A program made the translations under genes and the position numbers. DNA of 64,000 nt from Bacillota bacterium (GTDB taxonomy: Bacteria; Bacillota; Clostridia; Oscillospirales; Ruminococcaceae), in assembly GCA_023439835.1 (NCBI GenBank), contig JAEXUW010000021.1, positions 1 to 64,000 of the forward strand. The letters are read 5' to 3'. The first letter of the stretch is position 1. Every line of letters begins with the position of its first letter. The notes under the pieces were generated by a model. The model was not told where the DNA came from and made no database searches. It was given only the letters and a program-made list of their open reading frames with translations. Below are positions 1-6,353 of the stretch, in pieces.

Positions 1-2
1 GC

Positions 3-599
3 TATGTGCATTTTCCTGTGAAAGAGAAATACCCTGTTACTTATGTACGTGAAAAGGCATTTGAAAGAAAGTTTACAAAAGATAAAAACGGATTTAGGGA
101 AATTGGAATACCTTGGAGTTATCAGGATTATAAAGATAGAATTGTATTCACGGGAGGAAGAACTCAGATAGCAGAAAATGTTTATCTGTGTTCAGATATA
201 CCCTTTTCTGTTACGTTTGAAGAGCCGTTTAAAGGCTTGCTTGTTCAGAATGGAGAAGAAAAAATAACCGACATAATGCAGGACGAGCAGATGCTTGTTA
301 TTGACACGGAAAAAGGACTTGTTATTTTTATCGGCTGCAGTCATCCTGGAATAGCAAACTGCTTAAGCTATGCTAAAAAGCTTTTTCCAGACAAAAAAAT
401 CAATACAGTTTTTGCTGGAATGCACCTTGAAGTCGTGAGTAATGAAAGATTTGAAAAGAGCGTTGAATTTCTGAAAGAACTTGATATTGAAAGAATTATT
501 CCTGTTCACTGCACAGGGGTTATCAAAACATGCGAAATGAAACGCATTTTTGGAGAACATTGCAGTATTTACGGCGCTGGTGAAAGTTTTGAAATATAA
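3..599 (+). CDS. MBL-fold metallohydrolase, C-terminal part (runs in from upstream)
   Basis: The frame is open to the left edge (TAT codon at 3-5), so the GTG at position 6 need not be the true start and the N-terminus with the first HxHxDH metal site is probably outside the window. The visible part has late metallo-beta-lactamase motifs: IGCSHPGIAN (metal-binding His), VFAGMHL and a terminal PVHCTG. This pattern matches the subfamily often annotated as dihydropterin-aminobenzene-phosphate synthase-like hydrolases. The substrate is unknown. It is the first visible gene of a co-directed iron-sulfur-related cluster, 54 bp before the NifU-like gene. Confidence 0.8.
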   Translation, partial: YVHFPVKEKYPVTYVREKAFERKFTKDKNGFREIGIPWSYQDYKDRIVFTGGRTQIAENVYLCSDIPFSVTFEEPFKGLLVQNGEEKITDIMQDEQMLVIDTEKGLVIFIGCSHPGIANCLSYAKKLFPDKKINTVFAGMHLEVVSNERFEKSVEFLKELDIERIIPVHCTGVIKTCEMKRIFGEHCSIYGAGESFEI

Positions 600-653
600 T
601 GTATGATGTTAAATGGCTCAGATGTTGTTTTAAATTATTAATCAAAAAAGGGA

Positions 654-1037
654 ATGACTATGTTTTGTCACAATTTTTCAGATAAAGTTTTTGACCATTT
701 TGTAAATCCAAGGAATGCAGGCGGAATGGATGATGCAGATGGTGTCGGTACAGCGGGAGATCCCGCATGCGGTGACAGTTTGACGTTATACATTAAAGTC
801 AAAGAAAATGTAATTAAAGATATAAGTTTTTTGGTTTTTGGCTGTGTTGCTGCAATTGCAACAAGCAGTATGACAACAGAATTGGCTAAAGGAAAATCAT
901 TGGACGAAGCTTATAAAATCAATGATAAGGATATTGCAAATGCACTTGACGGTCTTCCTGAACAGAAAATGCACTGCTCAGTGCTCGGAGCAACAGCACT
1001 TAAAAATGCTATTGATGATTACTATTCAAAATTATAG
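654..1037 (+). CDS. NifU/IscU-like iron-sulfur cluster scaffold protein
   Basis: About 127 aa, the size of an IscU/NifU N-terminal domain. The three scaffold cysteines are visible in their usual settings: GDPACGD (near residue 40), the Cys of FGCVAAIATSS (near 65) and HCSVLG (near 107). Family members assemble a transient [2Fe-2S] or [4Fe-4S] cluster and pass it to apoproteins. No cysteine desulfurase is adjacent. The neighbouring MinD-ferredoxin ATPases and NifX-like proteins suggest a dedicated cluster-handling operon. ATG 660, two codons downstream of ATG 654, is an equally possible start. Confidence 0.85.
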   Translation: MTMFCHNFSDKVFDHFVNPRNAGGMDDADGVGTAGDPACGDSLTLYIKVKENVIKDISFLVFGCVAAIATSSMTTELAKGKSLDEAYKINDKDIANALDGLPEQKMHCSVLGATALKNAIDDYYSKL

Positions 1038-1053
1038 AAAGTGAGATTGTGCT

Positions 1054-1548
1054 ATGGAAAAGATCAGTGCAAATTTTAAATCATGTTTACAGCCTGTGCC
1101 AAAGGTTCTTGTATCGTGTAGAGGGCTTGATGGTGAGGATAATGTTCTCGCCGTTGGATACTGCGGAAATTGCAGCTATGCACCGCCAATGGTAATGGTG
1201 GGAATTGTGCCGTCAAGGTATTCCTATAAAATGATAAAGGAGTCAGGCTGTTTTGTTGTAAATCTTGTTGATGCAAGTTATCAGAAGGAGTTTGATTATC
1301 TCGGGAAGAACAGCAAACGAGATGGCGATAAGCTTGAGGCAATGAATGTAAAGCTTGAAAACGGCAAAATTGTAAATGCACCTATAATGTCAGATTGTCC
1401 TGCAAGCATTGAGTGTACTGTCGTGGATTCAATAATGACAGGTTCTCATGAAATGTTCATTGGAAAAGTGGAATATGTTCATGCTGATAAGTCAATGGTT
1501 GATAATGATGCAAATATAGATTTTTCGAAAATTAATTTTCTAAAATAG
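1054..1548 (+). CDS. flavin reductase-like FMN-binding protein
   Basis: About 164 aa, resembling flavoredoxin/flavin reductase domain proteins of the split-barrel fold. Visible signatures are an N-terminal KVLVSCRG strand, the central PPMVMVGIVPSRYSYKMI flavin-site segment and SGCFVVNLV. Such proteins bind FMN and pass electrons to redox partners, often in anaerobic iron-sulfur gene clusters. It starts 17 bp after the NifU-like stop and is co-directed, so it probably shares a transcript. The specific electron partner cannot be read from the sequence. Confidence 0.8.
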   Translation: MEKISANFKSCLQPVPKVLVSCRGLDGEDNVLAVGYCGNCSYAPPMVMVGIVPSRYSYKMIKESGCFVVNLVDASYQKEFDYLGKNSKRDGDKLEAMNVKLENGKIVNAPIMSDCPASIECTVVDSIMTGSHEMFIGKVEYVHADKSMVDNDANIDFSKINFLK

Positions 1549-1563
1549 TTTGGAGAAGTGCAA

Positions 1564-2040
1564 ATGTCAAAAAGTCAAGAGGCAATAGATTTTTTTAAGC
1601 AGGGATACAACTGTTCACAGTCTGTTTTTCTTGCGTTTTGCGATAAAACAGGATTTGAACCTGAAACTGCTTTAAAAATTTCATCTTCATTCGGGGGCGG
1701 AATGGGCAGACTTCGTGAAGTGTGCGGTGCTGTCAGCGGAATGCTCATGGTGGCAGGAGTGCTTTATGGCTATTTTGATCCAAAGGATAATAAGGCTAAA
1801 GCTAAACATTATAAGCTTATTCAAGAGCTTGCGAATAAATTTAAAGAACAAAACGGCTCAATAATATGTCGTGAACTGCTGGGACTTGGTGCAGGAGCGG
1901 ATAAACCTGTTCCTGAACTTAGAACAGACGAATATTACAAAAAGCGTCCGTGTGCCGAACTTGTTGGTTGTGCGGCAGAAATCATGGAGAAATATATAAT
2001 TGAAAGGGAGAATGAAAATGAAAATTGCATTACCTGTTGA
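1564..2040 (+). CDS. C_GCAxxG_C_C family protein (probable redox/metal-binding)
   Basis: About 158 aa with the family's spaced cysteines: CSQSVFLAFC near the start, then the signature VCGAVSGM, then CRELLG and CAELVGCAAE near the end. The family has no settled function but is common in anaerobes and is thought to bind metal or clusters. ATG 1564 is preferred over the GTG two codons upstream because the GGAG at 1552-1555 is well spaced from it. The stop overlaps the start region of the NifX-like gene, indicating translational coupling. Confidence 0.8.
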   Translation: MSKSQEAIDFFKQGYNCSQSVFLAFCDKTGFEPETALKISSSFGGGMGRLREVCGAVSGMLMVAGVLYGYFDPKDNKAKAKHYKLIQELANKFKEQNGSIICRELLGLGAGADKPVPELRTDEYYKKRPCAELVGCAAEIMEKYIIERENENENCITC

Positions 2041-2392
2041 GGAAAAAACACTGGATACACCAGTATGTGTATCGTTTGGAAGAACACCACTTTTCGTGTT
2101 ATTTAATACTGAGAATGGTGAGTTTGAATTTATTGATAATAGTACAGCTGCTGCAAGTCAGGGCGGCGCAGGAATAAAGGCAGCACAGCTGCTTGCTGAC
2201 AAAGGTGCGGAAGCTGTAATTACAATCCGTTGTGGAGAAAATGCAGCAGAGGTATTGAACCCAGCAGAAATTGCGCTGTATAAAGCAGTTGATGGAACAG
2301 CCCATGATAACATTGAAAAGTTTAAGCTAGGAGAGTTATCGCCTTTGAACCAAATTCATAAAGGGCTTCATAATCATGGAGGCAAGCAGTAA
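2018..2392 (+). CDS. NifX/NifB-like dinitrogenase iron-molybdenum cofactor-type protein
   Basis: About 124 aa. The MKIALPVEE start, the FGRTPLFVLF segment and the late AAQLLADKGAEAVIT stretch match the NifX/NafY/NifB C-terminal fold that carries iron-sulfur or FeMo precursors. No nitrogenase genes are visible, so a general cluster-carrier role is more likely. ATG 2018 is chosen over ATG 2012 because the GGGAG at 2007-2011 is better spaced from it. It overlaps the previous stop by 23 bases, and its own TAA overlaps the next ATG. Confidence 0.8.
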   Translation: MKIALPVEEKTLDTPVCVSFGRTPLFVLFNTENGEFEFIDNSTAAASQGGAGIKAAQLLADKGAEAVITIRCGENAAEVLNPAEIALYKAVDGTAHDNIEKFKLGELSPLNQIHKGLHNHGGKQ

Positions 2393-3225
2393 TGCAGATT
2401 GCTGTGCTGAGTGGCAAAGGTGGTACAGGCAAAACATTCATTTCTGTTAATCTTGCTTGCGTTACTGATAATTCGGTATATGTTGATTGTGATGTGGAAG
2501 AACCTAACGGGCATCTTTTCCTTAAGCCTGAAATTACAGAAAAGAAAGCTGTAGCAGTAAATGTTCCCATTTGGGATAAAAGCAAATGCACGTTTTGCCG
2601 GAAGTGTGTGGATTTCTGCCGATACAATGCACTTGCTTTGATAAAGGAAAAGTTTTATGTTTTCAATGAGGTCTGTCATTCATGCGGTGGCTGTATGGTT
2701 CTTTGTCCTCAAAAAGCAATTTGCGAAAACCCGAGAGATATAGGAGTTGTTGAAACAGGTAAATCAGATGATGTAACTGTTCTGACCGGCTGTCTTAACA
2801 CGGGCGAGGTTTCTGGTGTGCCTGTAATAAAAGCACTGCTTGAAAAGCTTGACGGAAGTAGTAATACAATTATTGACTGTCCGCCTGGAAGTGCCTGTGT
2901 TGTTATGGAGAGCATAAAAAAAGCTGATTATTGCATTCTTGTTGCAGAGCCGACACTGTTTGGAGTTCATAATTTTCAGATGGTATATGAGCTTGTAAAG
3001 CAGTTTAAAAAGCCGTTTGGAGCAGTTTTGAACAAATGTATTGACGGTGAGAATCCTGCCGAAAGTTTCTGTATAGAAGATAATATTCCAATACTTGCAA
3101 AGTTCCCTTATAATGATGAACTGGCAAAGCTTAATTCAGATGGGAAAATTGCTGTTCGTGAGTGTGAAGCTTATGCTGAAAAATTCAGACAGCTTTTATC
3201 GGCAGTAAAGGAGGCGGTTTCGTGA
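2392..3225 (+). CDS. MinD-superfamily P-loop ATPase with inserted ferredoxin domain (copy 1)
   Basis: About 277 aa. It begins with the deviant Walker A motif SGKGGTGKT (residues 7-15), followed by YVDCDVEEPN. Two four-cysteine clusters near residues 63-110 (CTFCRKCVDFC and CHSCGGCMVLC) form a 2x[4Fe-4S] ferredoxin insert inside the ATPase fold. This architecture recurs as a tandem pair next to NifX-like proteins in anaerobes and is inferred to load or transfer iron-sulfur clusters in an ATP-dependent way. The stop overlaps the GTG start of the paralog downstream. Confidence 0.9.
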   Translation: MQIAVLSGKGGTGKTFISVNLACVTDNSVYVDCDVEEPNGHLFLKPEITEKKAVAVNVPIWDKSKCTFCRKCVDFCRYNALALIKEKFYVFNEVCHSCGGCMVLCPQKAICENPRDIGVVETGKSDDVTVLTGCLNTGEVSGVPVIKALLEKLDGSSNTIIDCPPGSACVVMESIKKADYCILVAEPTLFGVHNFQMVYELVKQFKKPFGAVLNKCIDGENPAESFCIEDNIPILAKFPYNDELAKLNSDGKIAVRECEAYAEKFRQLLSAVKEAVS

Positions 3226-4091
3226 AACAGCTTCTTGTTTTAAGCGGAAAAGGCGGAACAGGTAAAACCACAGTTTCGTCAGCTTTAATTGCACTAAGCG
3301 GAGCAAAAGCCTTTGCTGACTGTGATGTTGATGCACCTAATCTTCATTTTGTAACAGCGCAGGATATCAAACCGCAGACAAGTGATTATTACGGATTTCA
3401 GAAAGCCTATATAGATTCTGAAAAATGCATAAGATGCGGATTGTGCGCAGAAACCTGTCGATTTAACGCAATACATGATTTCACCGTGAATGTTTCAGAA
3501 TGTGAGGGCTGTGCGGTATGCTCTGAAATTTGCCCTGTTAATGCGATAGAAATGAAAGATTTTTCTTCAGGCGAATTGATGTTATATAAAGATCAAGTAA
3601 GAACATTTTCAACCGCAAAGCTTAGAACTGGAAGCGGTGCGTCGGGTAAGCTTGTGACCGCGGTGAAAAAACAGCTTAAAGACAATTCGGACAATTCTGA
3701 ATTTGCAATAATTGATGGTTCACCCGGAATCGGCTGTCCTGTCATTGCATCAATCAGCGGTGTTAGTATGGTTCTGATTGTTGCTGAGCCGACTGTTTCA
3801 GGAATTCATGACATGAAAAGAACTATTGAAACAGCAAAGAAGTTCGGCACAAAATGCGCTGTATGTATCAATAAATATGATGTTAATGAGAGTAAGTCCG
3901 ACGAAATTGAGGAATACTGCAATTCAATAGACATTAAAGTTTTAGGCAGAATACCATACGATAAAACAGTTTCAATTTCTGTGAATAAATGCAAAAGCAT
4001 AGCAGAATACCCTGAAAGTTCTGCCGCAAAGGCAATTGTACAAATATGGGATAAAATAAAAAAATATATTTTTAAGGAGAGTTTAATATGA
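3222..4091 (+). CDS. MinD-superfamily P-loop ATPase with inserted ferredoxin domain (copy 2)
   Basis: About 289 aa and paralogous to the gene before it. Walker A SGKGGTGKTTV sits at the N-terminus, with ADCDVDAPN shortly after. Ferredoxin cysteines lie in CIRCGLCAETC and CEGCAVCSEIC around residues 70-105, and DGSPGIGCPVIAS is a Walker-B-like strand. It starts at GTG 3222, overlapping the previous TGA by 4 bases (GTGA), a typical coupled arrangement. Paired copies probably act as a heterodimer, by analogy with Mrp/NBP35-type cluster carriers; that is inference. Confidence 0.9.
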   Translation: MKQLLVLSGKGGTGKTTVSSALIALSGAKAFADCDVDAPNLHFVTAQDIKPQTSDYYGFQKAYIDSEKCIRCGLCAETCRFNAIHDFTVNVSECEGCAVCSEICPVNAIEMKDFSSGELMLYKDQVRTFSTAKLRTGSGASGKLVTAVKKQLKDNSDNSEFAIIDGSPGIGCPVIASISGVSMVLIVAEPTVSGIHDMKRTIETAKKFGTKCAVCINKYDVNESKSDEIEEYCNSIDIKVLGRIPYDKTVSISVNKCKSIAEYPESSAAKAIVQIWDKIKKYIFKESLI

Positions 4092-4444
4092 AAATAGCAA
4101 CAGCGAGCGAAGGGAAAATGGTAACAGAGCATTTTGGACATTGTGAGGGCTTCAACATTTTTGATACTGAGAACGGAAAGATTACAGCAAGCGAATTTGT
4201 TTCAAATCCAGGACACAGGCCAGGTTTTCTTCCGGTTTTCCTTGCTGATAAAGGCGTAAAGGTTATTATTTCAGGCGGTATGGGGCAAGGAGCAATTGAT
4301 ATATTTAACGAAAAAGGCATTGAGGTTATAACTGGTTCGTCAGGTGTTGCTGAAGATGAGGTTAATAGATATTTGCAGGGCAAACTTAAATCAACAGGCT
4401 CTGTTTGCCATAAGCATGAGCACCATGATGAGTGCGGAGAATAA
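4088..4444 (+). CDS. NifX-like iron-sulfur/cofactor carrier protein, last gene of the operon
   Basis: About 118 aa with the NifX/NifB C-terminal fold: MKIATASEGKMVTEHFGHCEGF at the start, DKGVKVIISGGMGQGAIDIF in the middle, and a His/Cys-rich tail (CHKHEHHDEC) that could bind metal. It is the second NifX-like protein of the cluster. ATG 4088 overlaps the previous stop by four bases. An intrinsic terminator follows 41 bp after the stop, closing the operon. Confidence 0.85.
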   Translation: MKIATASEGKMVTEHFGHCEGFNIFDTENGKITASEFVSNPGHRPGFLPVFLADKGVKVIISGGMGQGAIDIFNEKGIEVITGSSGVAEDEVNRYLQGKLKSTGSVCHKHEHHDECGE

Positions 4445-4484
4445 CCCCAAAAATAGATAGTCACTTTTTGTTAGAATAACTCTC

Positions 4485-4520
4485 AGCCCGTAGATACGCC
4501 AACTGCGGGCTTTATTGTTT
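4485..4520 (+). terminator. intrinsic terminator after the NifX/MinD operon
   Basis: A 9-bp stem (AGCCCGTAG with CTGCGGGCT, one G-T wobble) closes a 9-nt loop and is followed by TTTATTGTTT. It lies 41 bp past the last stop codon of the operon and marks the right edge of the intact chromosomal block before the insertion region. Confidence 0.8.
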
Positions 4521-4546
4521 CTAAATATACGTGAAACCCACCGTGG

Positions 4547-4756
4547 GTGGTGTTACAACTTTATTATAGCAGGACACACGAAGAAAACTACAAAATAAAA
4601 CTTGAAAATGATTGTGTAAATAAGTTTGTAGGTTATCCATGTGAAGAATGGAAAAAGGCAATAGAAAGTAATCAAAAATCAAGTGTAATTTTAGAAAACT
4701 GTAAAATATTAAAGTTACCAAAGAACTTAATTAATAGTTATTTGCAAAGTTTGTAA
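4547..4756 (+). pseudogene. small open frame, possible gene fragment, not recognised
   Basis: An AT-rich 69-codon frame with a GTG start and no convincing ribosome-binding site. The product is charged and lysine-rich (EEWKKAIESNQK, ending LKLPKNLINSYLQSL) and I do not recognise it. It lies in the scar between the chromosomal terminator at 4485 and the truncated recombinase at 4862. A short palindrome with arms ACCCAC and GTGGGT sits just before it. It may be the tail of a gene broken by past insertions, or chance. Nothing else is visible between 4757 and 4861. Confidence 0.25.
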
Positions 4757-4861
4757 AATTAACTTGCGATTTATCGGAGAGATTTTGAAATTAACCCTGC
4801 ATTACACAACTAAATACTTTCAAGACAATTCTTAATACTGACGGCTCCTATACCTGCAACC

Positions 4862-5266
4862 ATGCAAGAAGATACAAAGGACACATTTCTCTCCACCCTG
4901 CAAAAAAACATTGAAACCGTTCTGGAATCCGAAAAGGGCCAGCCGCTTACCGACATCGACAAGCGGCTGGCAGAACTGCAGGAGGAGCTTTTGAAGCGAA
5001 CCGGTGCCCGAGCCGACTATGAGGACGTCGCCGAGGAGATTTACCGCCTGAGCGAGGAAAAGCAGAGACTTCAGCTGGAAAGCGCCGGGCGGGACGAATT
5101 GAAAAAACGCATCGCCGATATGGGCGACTTCCTAAAGGGACAGCCCACAGCAATTACCGAATATGACGAACCACTTGTCCGGCGGCTGATTGAAAAAGCT
5201 ACCGTCTACGAGGACAAATTCACGGTGGAATTCAAGTCCGGCGTGACGGTGGATGTGGATGAATAA
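4862..5266 (+). pseudogene. truncated large serine recombinase (C-terminal remnant)
   Basis: The 134 codons align end to end with the C-terminal part of the intact recombinase at 58784-60352. Both share IDKRLxELQxELLK, a coiled-coil ADYEDVAxEIYRL segment, GRDELKKRIxDMGDFL, EYDEPLVRRLIEK and VEFKSGV near the stop. The catalytic resolvase domain, recombinase domain and zinc ribbon are all missing. The similarity stops abruptly near TKDTFL, so the gene is a decayed relic. It marks an older element once integrated at this site. A bidirectional terminator follows at 5283. Confidence 0.9.
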
Positions 5267-5282
5267 GCAAAAAAACGAACGA

Positions 5283-5324
5283 GGCACTCTGCGTAAATTT
5301 TGAACGCAGGGTGCCTTGCTTTAT
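5283..5324. terminator. bidirectional terminator between recombinase remnant and lincosamide gene
   Basis: Stem arms GGCACTCTGCGT (5283-5294) and ACGCAGGGTGCC (5304-5315) pair with one mismatch around a 9-nt loop. A T-rich run follows on the + strand, and an A-run before it would be the U-tract for the opposite direction. It lies between two convergent genes. Confidence 0.75.
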
Positions 5325-5363
5325 CTCGTGTTCAAGCTTGAGAACATATTAGAATTTGCTCAG

Positions 5364-5858
5364 TTACCTATATTCATTCGGAATAGGAATATTAAACCTC
5401 TCGCACAAAAGTCTTACATCATGAACATCATTCTCATCATGCTCATATCCCAGGTGAAATAAAACTTGATTCTCAGCATCTATACACTTTACCACTTTAT
5501 CTCCTATTTTCCCGATACCATTAAACACTTCTGGAGGATAAGTTTCTCCTTCAAAAACAAGGTATCCCTGTTCGTCGAATTCAAATATATGAAGATCGAT
5601 TATCCTGCCTTTAGCGTCCTTCCAAACCGTGTGATCTGTAGTGGTATACGCTTCTGTGATTTCAGAAAAGCCTTTTTCTTTTAATACTTCAATAAATTTA
5701 TTGCTATTGCTTTTTTCCACAAATAAATCGATATCGTTGTGGAGCCTTGTTTCTTCTCCTAATAGAGCATCAACTCCCCAGCCACCATCTAACCAAATGG
5801 CAATCCCATTTTCTTCTGCGTATAAAATTATCTCAACTGCATCTTTTTTATTTACCAT
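5364..5858 (-). CDS. lnu: lincosamide nucleotidyltransferase (Lnu(A/C)-like)
   Basis: 164 aa, the same length as short-type Lnu enzymes. LDGGWGVDALLG (near residues 23-34) followed by HNDIDLFV is the nucleotidyltransferase signature, with the metal-binding aspartates in DIDLF. DHTVWKDAKGRIIDLHIF and the late FHLGYE also fit the family. These enzymes adenylylate lincomycin/clindamycin. A GGAGGAG ribosome-binding site precedes the ATG. It lies alone, convergent with the recombinase remnant, 55 bp inside a set of iterons, in the position that AbiH occupies at the other end. I cannot assign the exact lnu class. Confidence 0.8.
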   Translation of the reverse strand: MVNKKDAVEIILYAEENGIAIWLDGGWGVDALLGEETRLHNDIDLFVEKSNSNKFIEVLKEKGFSEITEAYTTTDHTVWKDAKGRIIDLHIFEFDEQGYLVFEGETYPPEVFNGIGKIGDKVVKCIDAENQVLFHLGYEHDENDVHDVRLLCERFNIPIPNEYR

Positions 5859-5912
5859 GTAACTCCTCCGTTCAAATTACAATTTATCGCCACACTAGAA
5901 CATTTTTTTGTC

Positions 5913-6001
5913 GACATCCAATCTGACCACTCGCGACCCCTGACATCTAACCTGACCTCTCGCCAGACTATGACATCTAAATCGCTCTCTCGCACTCAAA
6001 A
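5913..6001. repeat. three ~30-bp tandem iterons, left copy
   Basis: Units start at 5913, 5942 and 5972, each beginning GACATCYAA and continuing with a C/T-rich CTGACCWCTCGC-like core. The same ordered set, with an extra divergent unit, occurs at 61980-62108. In both places the iterons lie upstream of a leftward cargo gene and about 150 bp (148 and 151) from the attachment core. They could be operators, accessory recombinase sites, or the multi-repeat end of an IS21-type transposon. Confidence 0.8.
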
Positions 6002-6076
6002 ATGCCAGTCTTGACTTGTTTCCGCTTACCATAAATTATACAACATATTTCCTGGAATTTCAACATAAAATATAAA

Positions 6077-6099
6077 AAAGTCCAGTATTACTGGACTTT
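6077..6099. terminator. perfect hairpin beside the left attachment core
   Basis: AAAGTCCAGT pairs perfectly with ACTGGACTTT around a 3-nt loop, preceded by A's and followed by TTTC. It sits 20 bp from the core at 6120. The right junction has an equivalent hairpin at 62183-62210, which is where rumA transcription should stop. Confidence 0.65.
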
Positions 6100-6119
6100 C
6101 ACACACCCATCAATTTACT

Positions 6120-6148
6120 CTTGACATCAATACTACCGTCTCAACGTG
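6120..6148. repeat. attachment-site core, left copy (attL candidate)
   Basis: 29 bases identical to 62230-62258, beginning CTTGACATCAATACTACCGT. On the - strand it encodes the RumA C-terminal peptide HVETVVLMSR. Here that peptide is followed by VN and a stop codon, instead of MKD and a stop as in the intact gene. The copy therefore looks like a rumA 3' end carried by, or left after, an earlier insertion at the same place. Confidence 0.85.
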
Positions 6149-6192
6149 GAACGATAGCATCAGATTGATGTCGGGTATGTGTTTTGCTAATT

Positions 6193-6300
6193 TTCCGTGC
6201 GAGGGAACAGGTCGATAGTGGTTTTTATGGGTCATTTCCGTGCGAGGGTATATATCCACAATATATTAAAAGTCCAATGCGTTCTTGGGAACAAGTCAAT
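6193..6300 (-). repeat. three degenerate copies of the RumA FPRT-coding motif
   Basis: Read on the - strand, 6300-6277 encodes IDLFPRTH, 6256-6236 encodes DIYPRTE and 6219-6193 encodes TIDLFPRTE. Intact RumA has VDMFPRTAHVETV just before its end. Two copies share the 14-mer TTTCCGTGCGAGGG (6192-6205 and 6235-6248), and the third shares GTTCTTGGGAACA with rumA itself. They fill most of the gap between the left core and the first defence gene. They look like nested scars of rumA 3' ends from repeated insertions. No other gene is visible in 6149-6353. Confidence 0.6.
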
Positions 6301-6353
6301 GGTAGGATTTAAATCCCACCGCCTCCGTTGGCAAATGCGGTAATACAAATGCC

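Noticed and set aside
5913..6001. Iterons as a CRISPR array
   Set aside because: Units are degenerate and contiguous with no unique spacers, and no cas genes are present.
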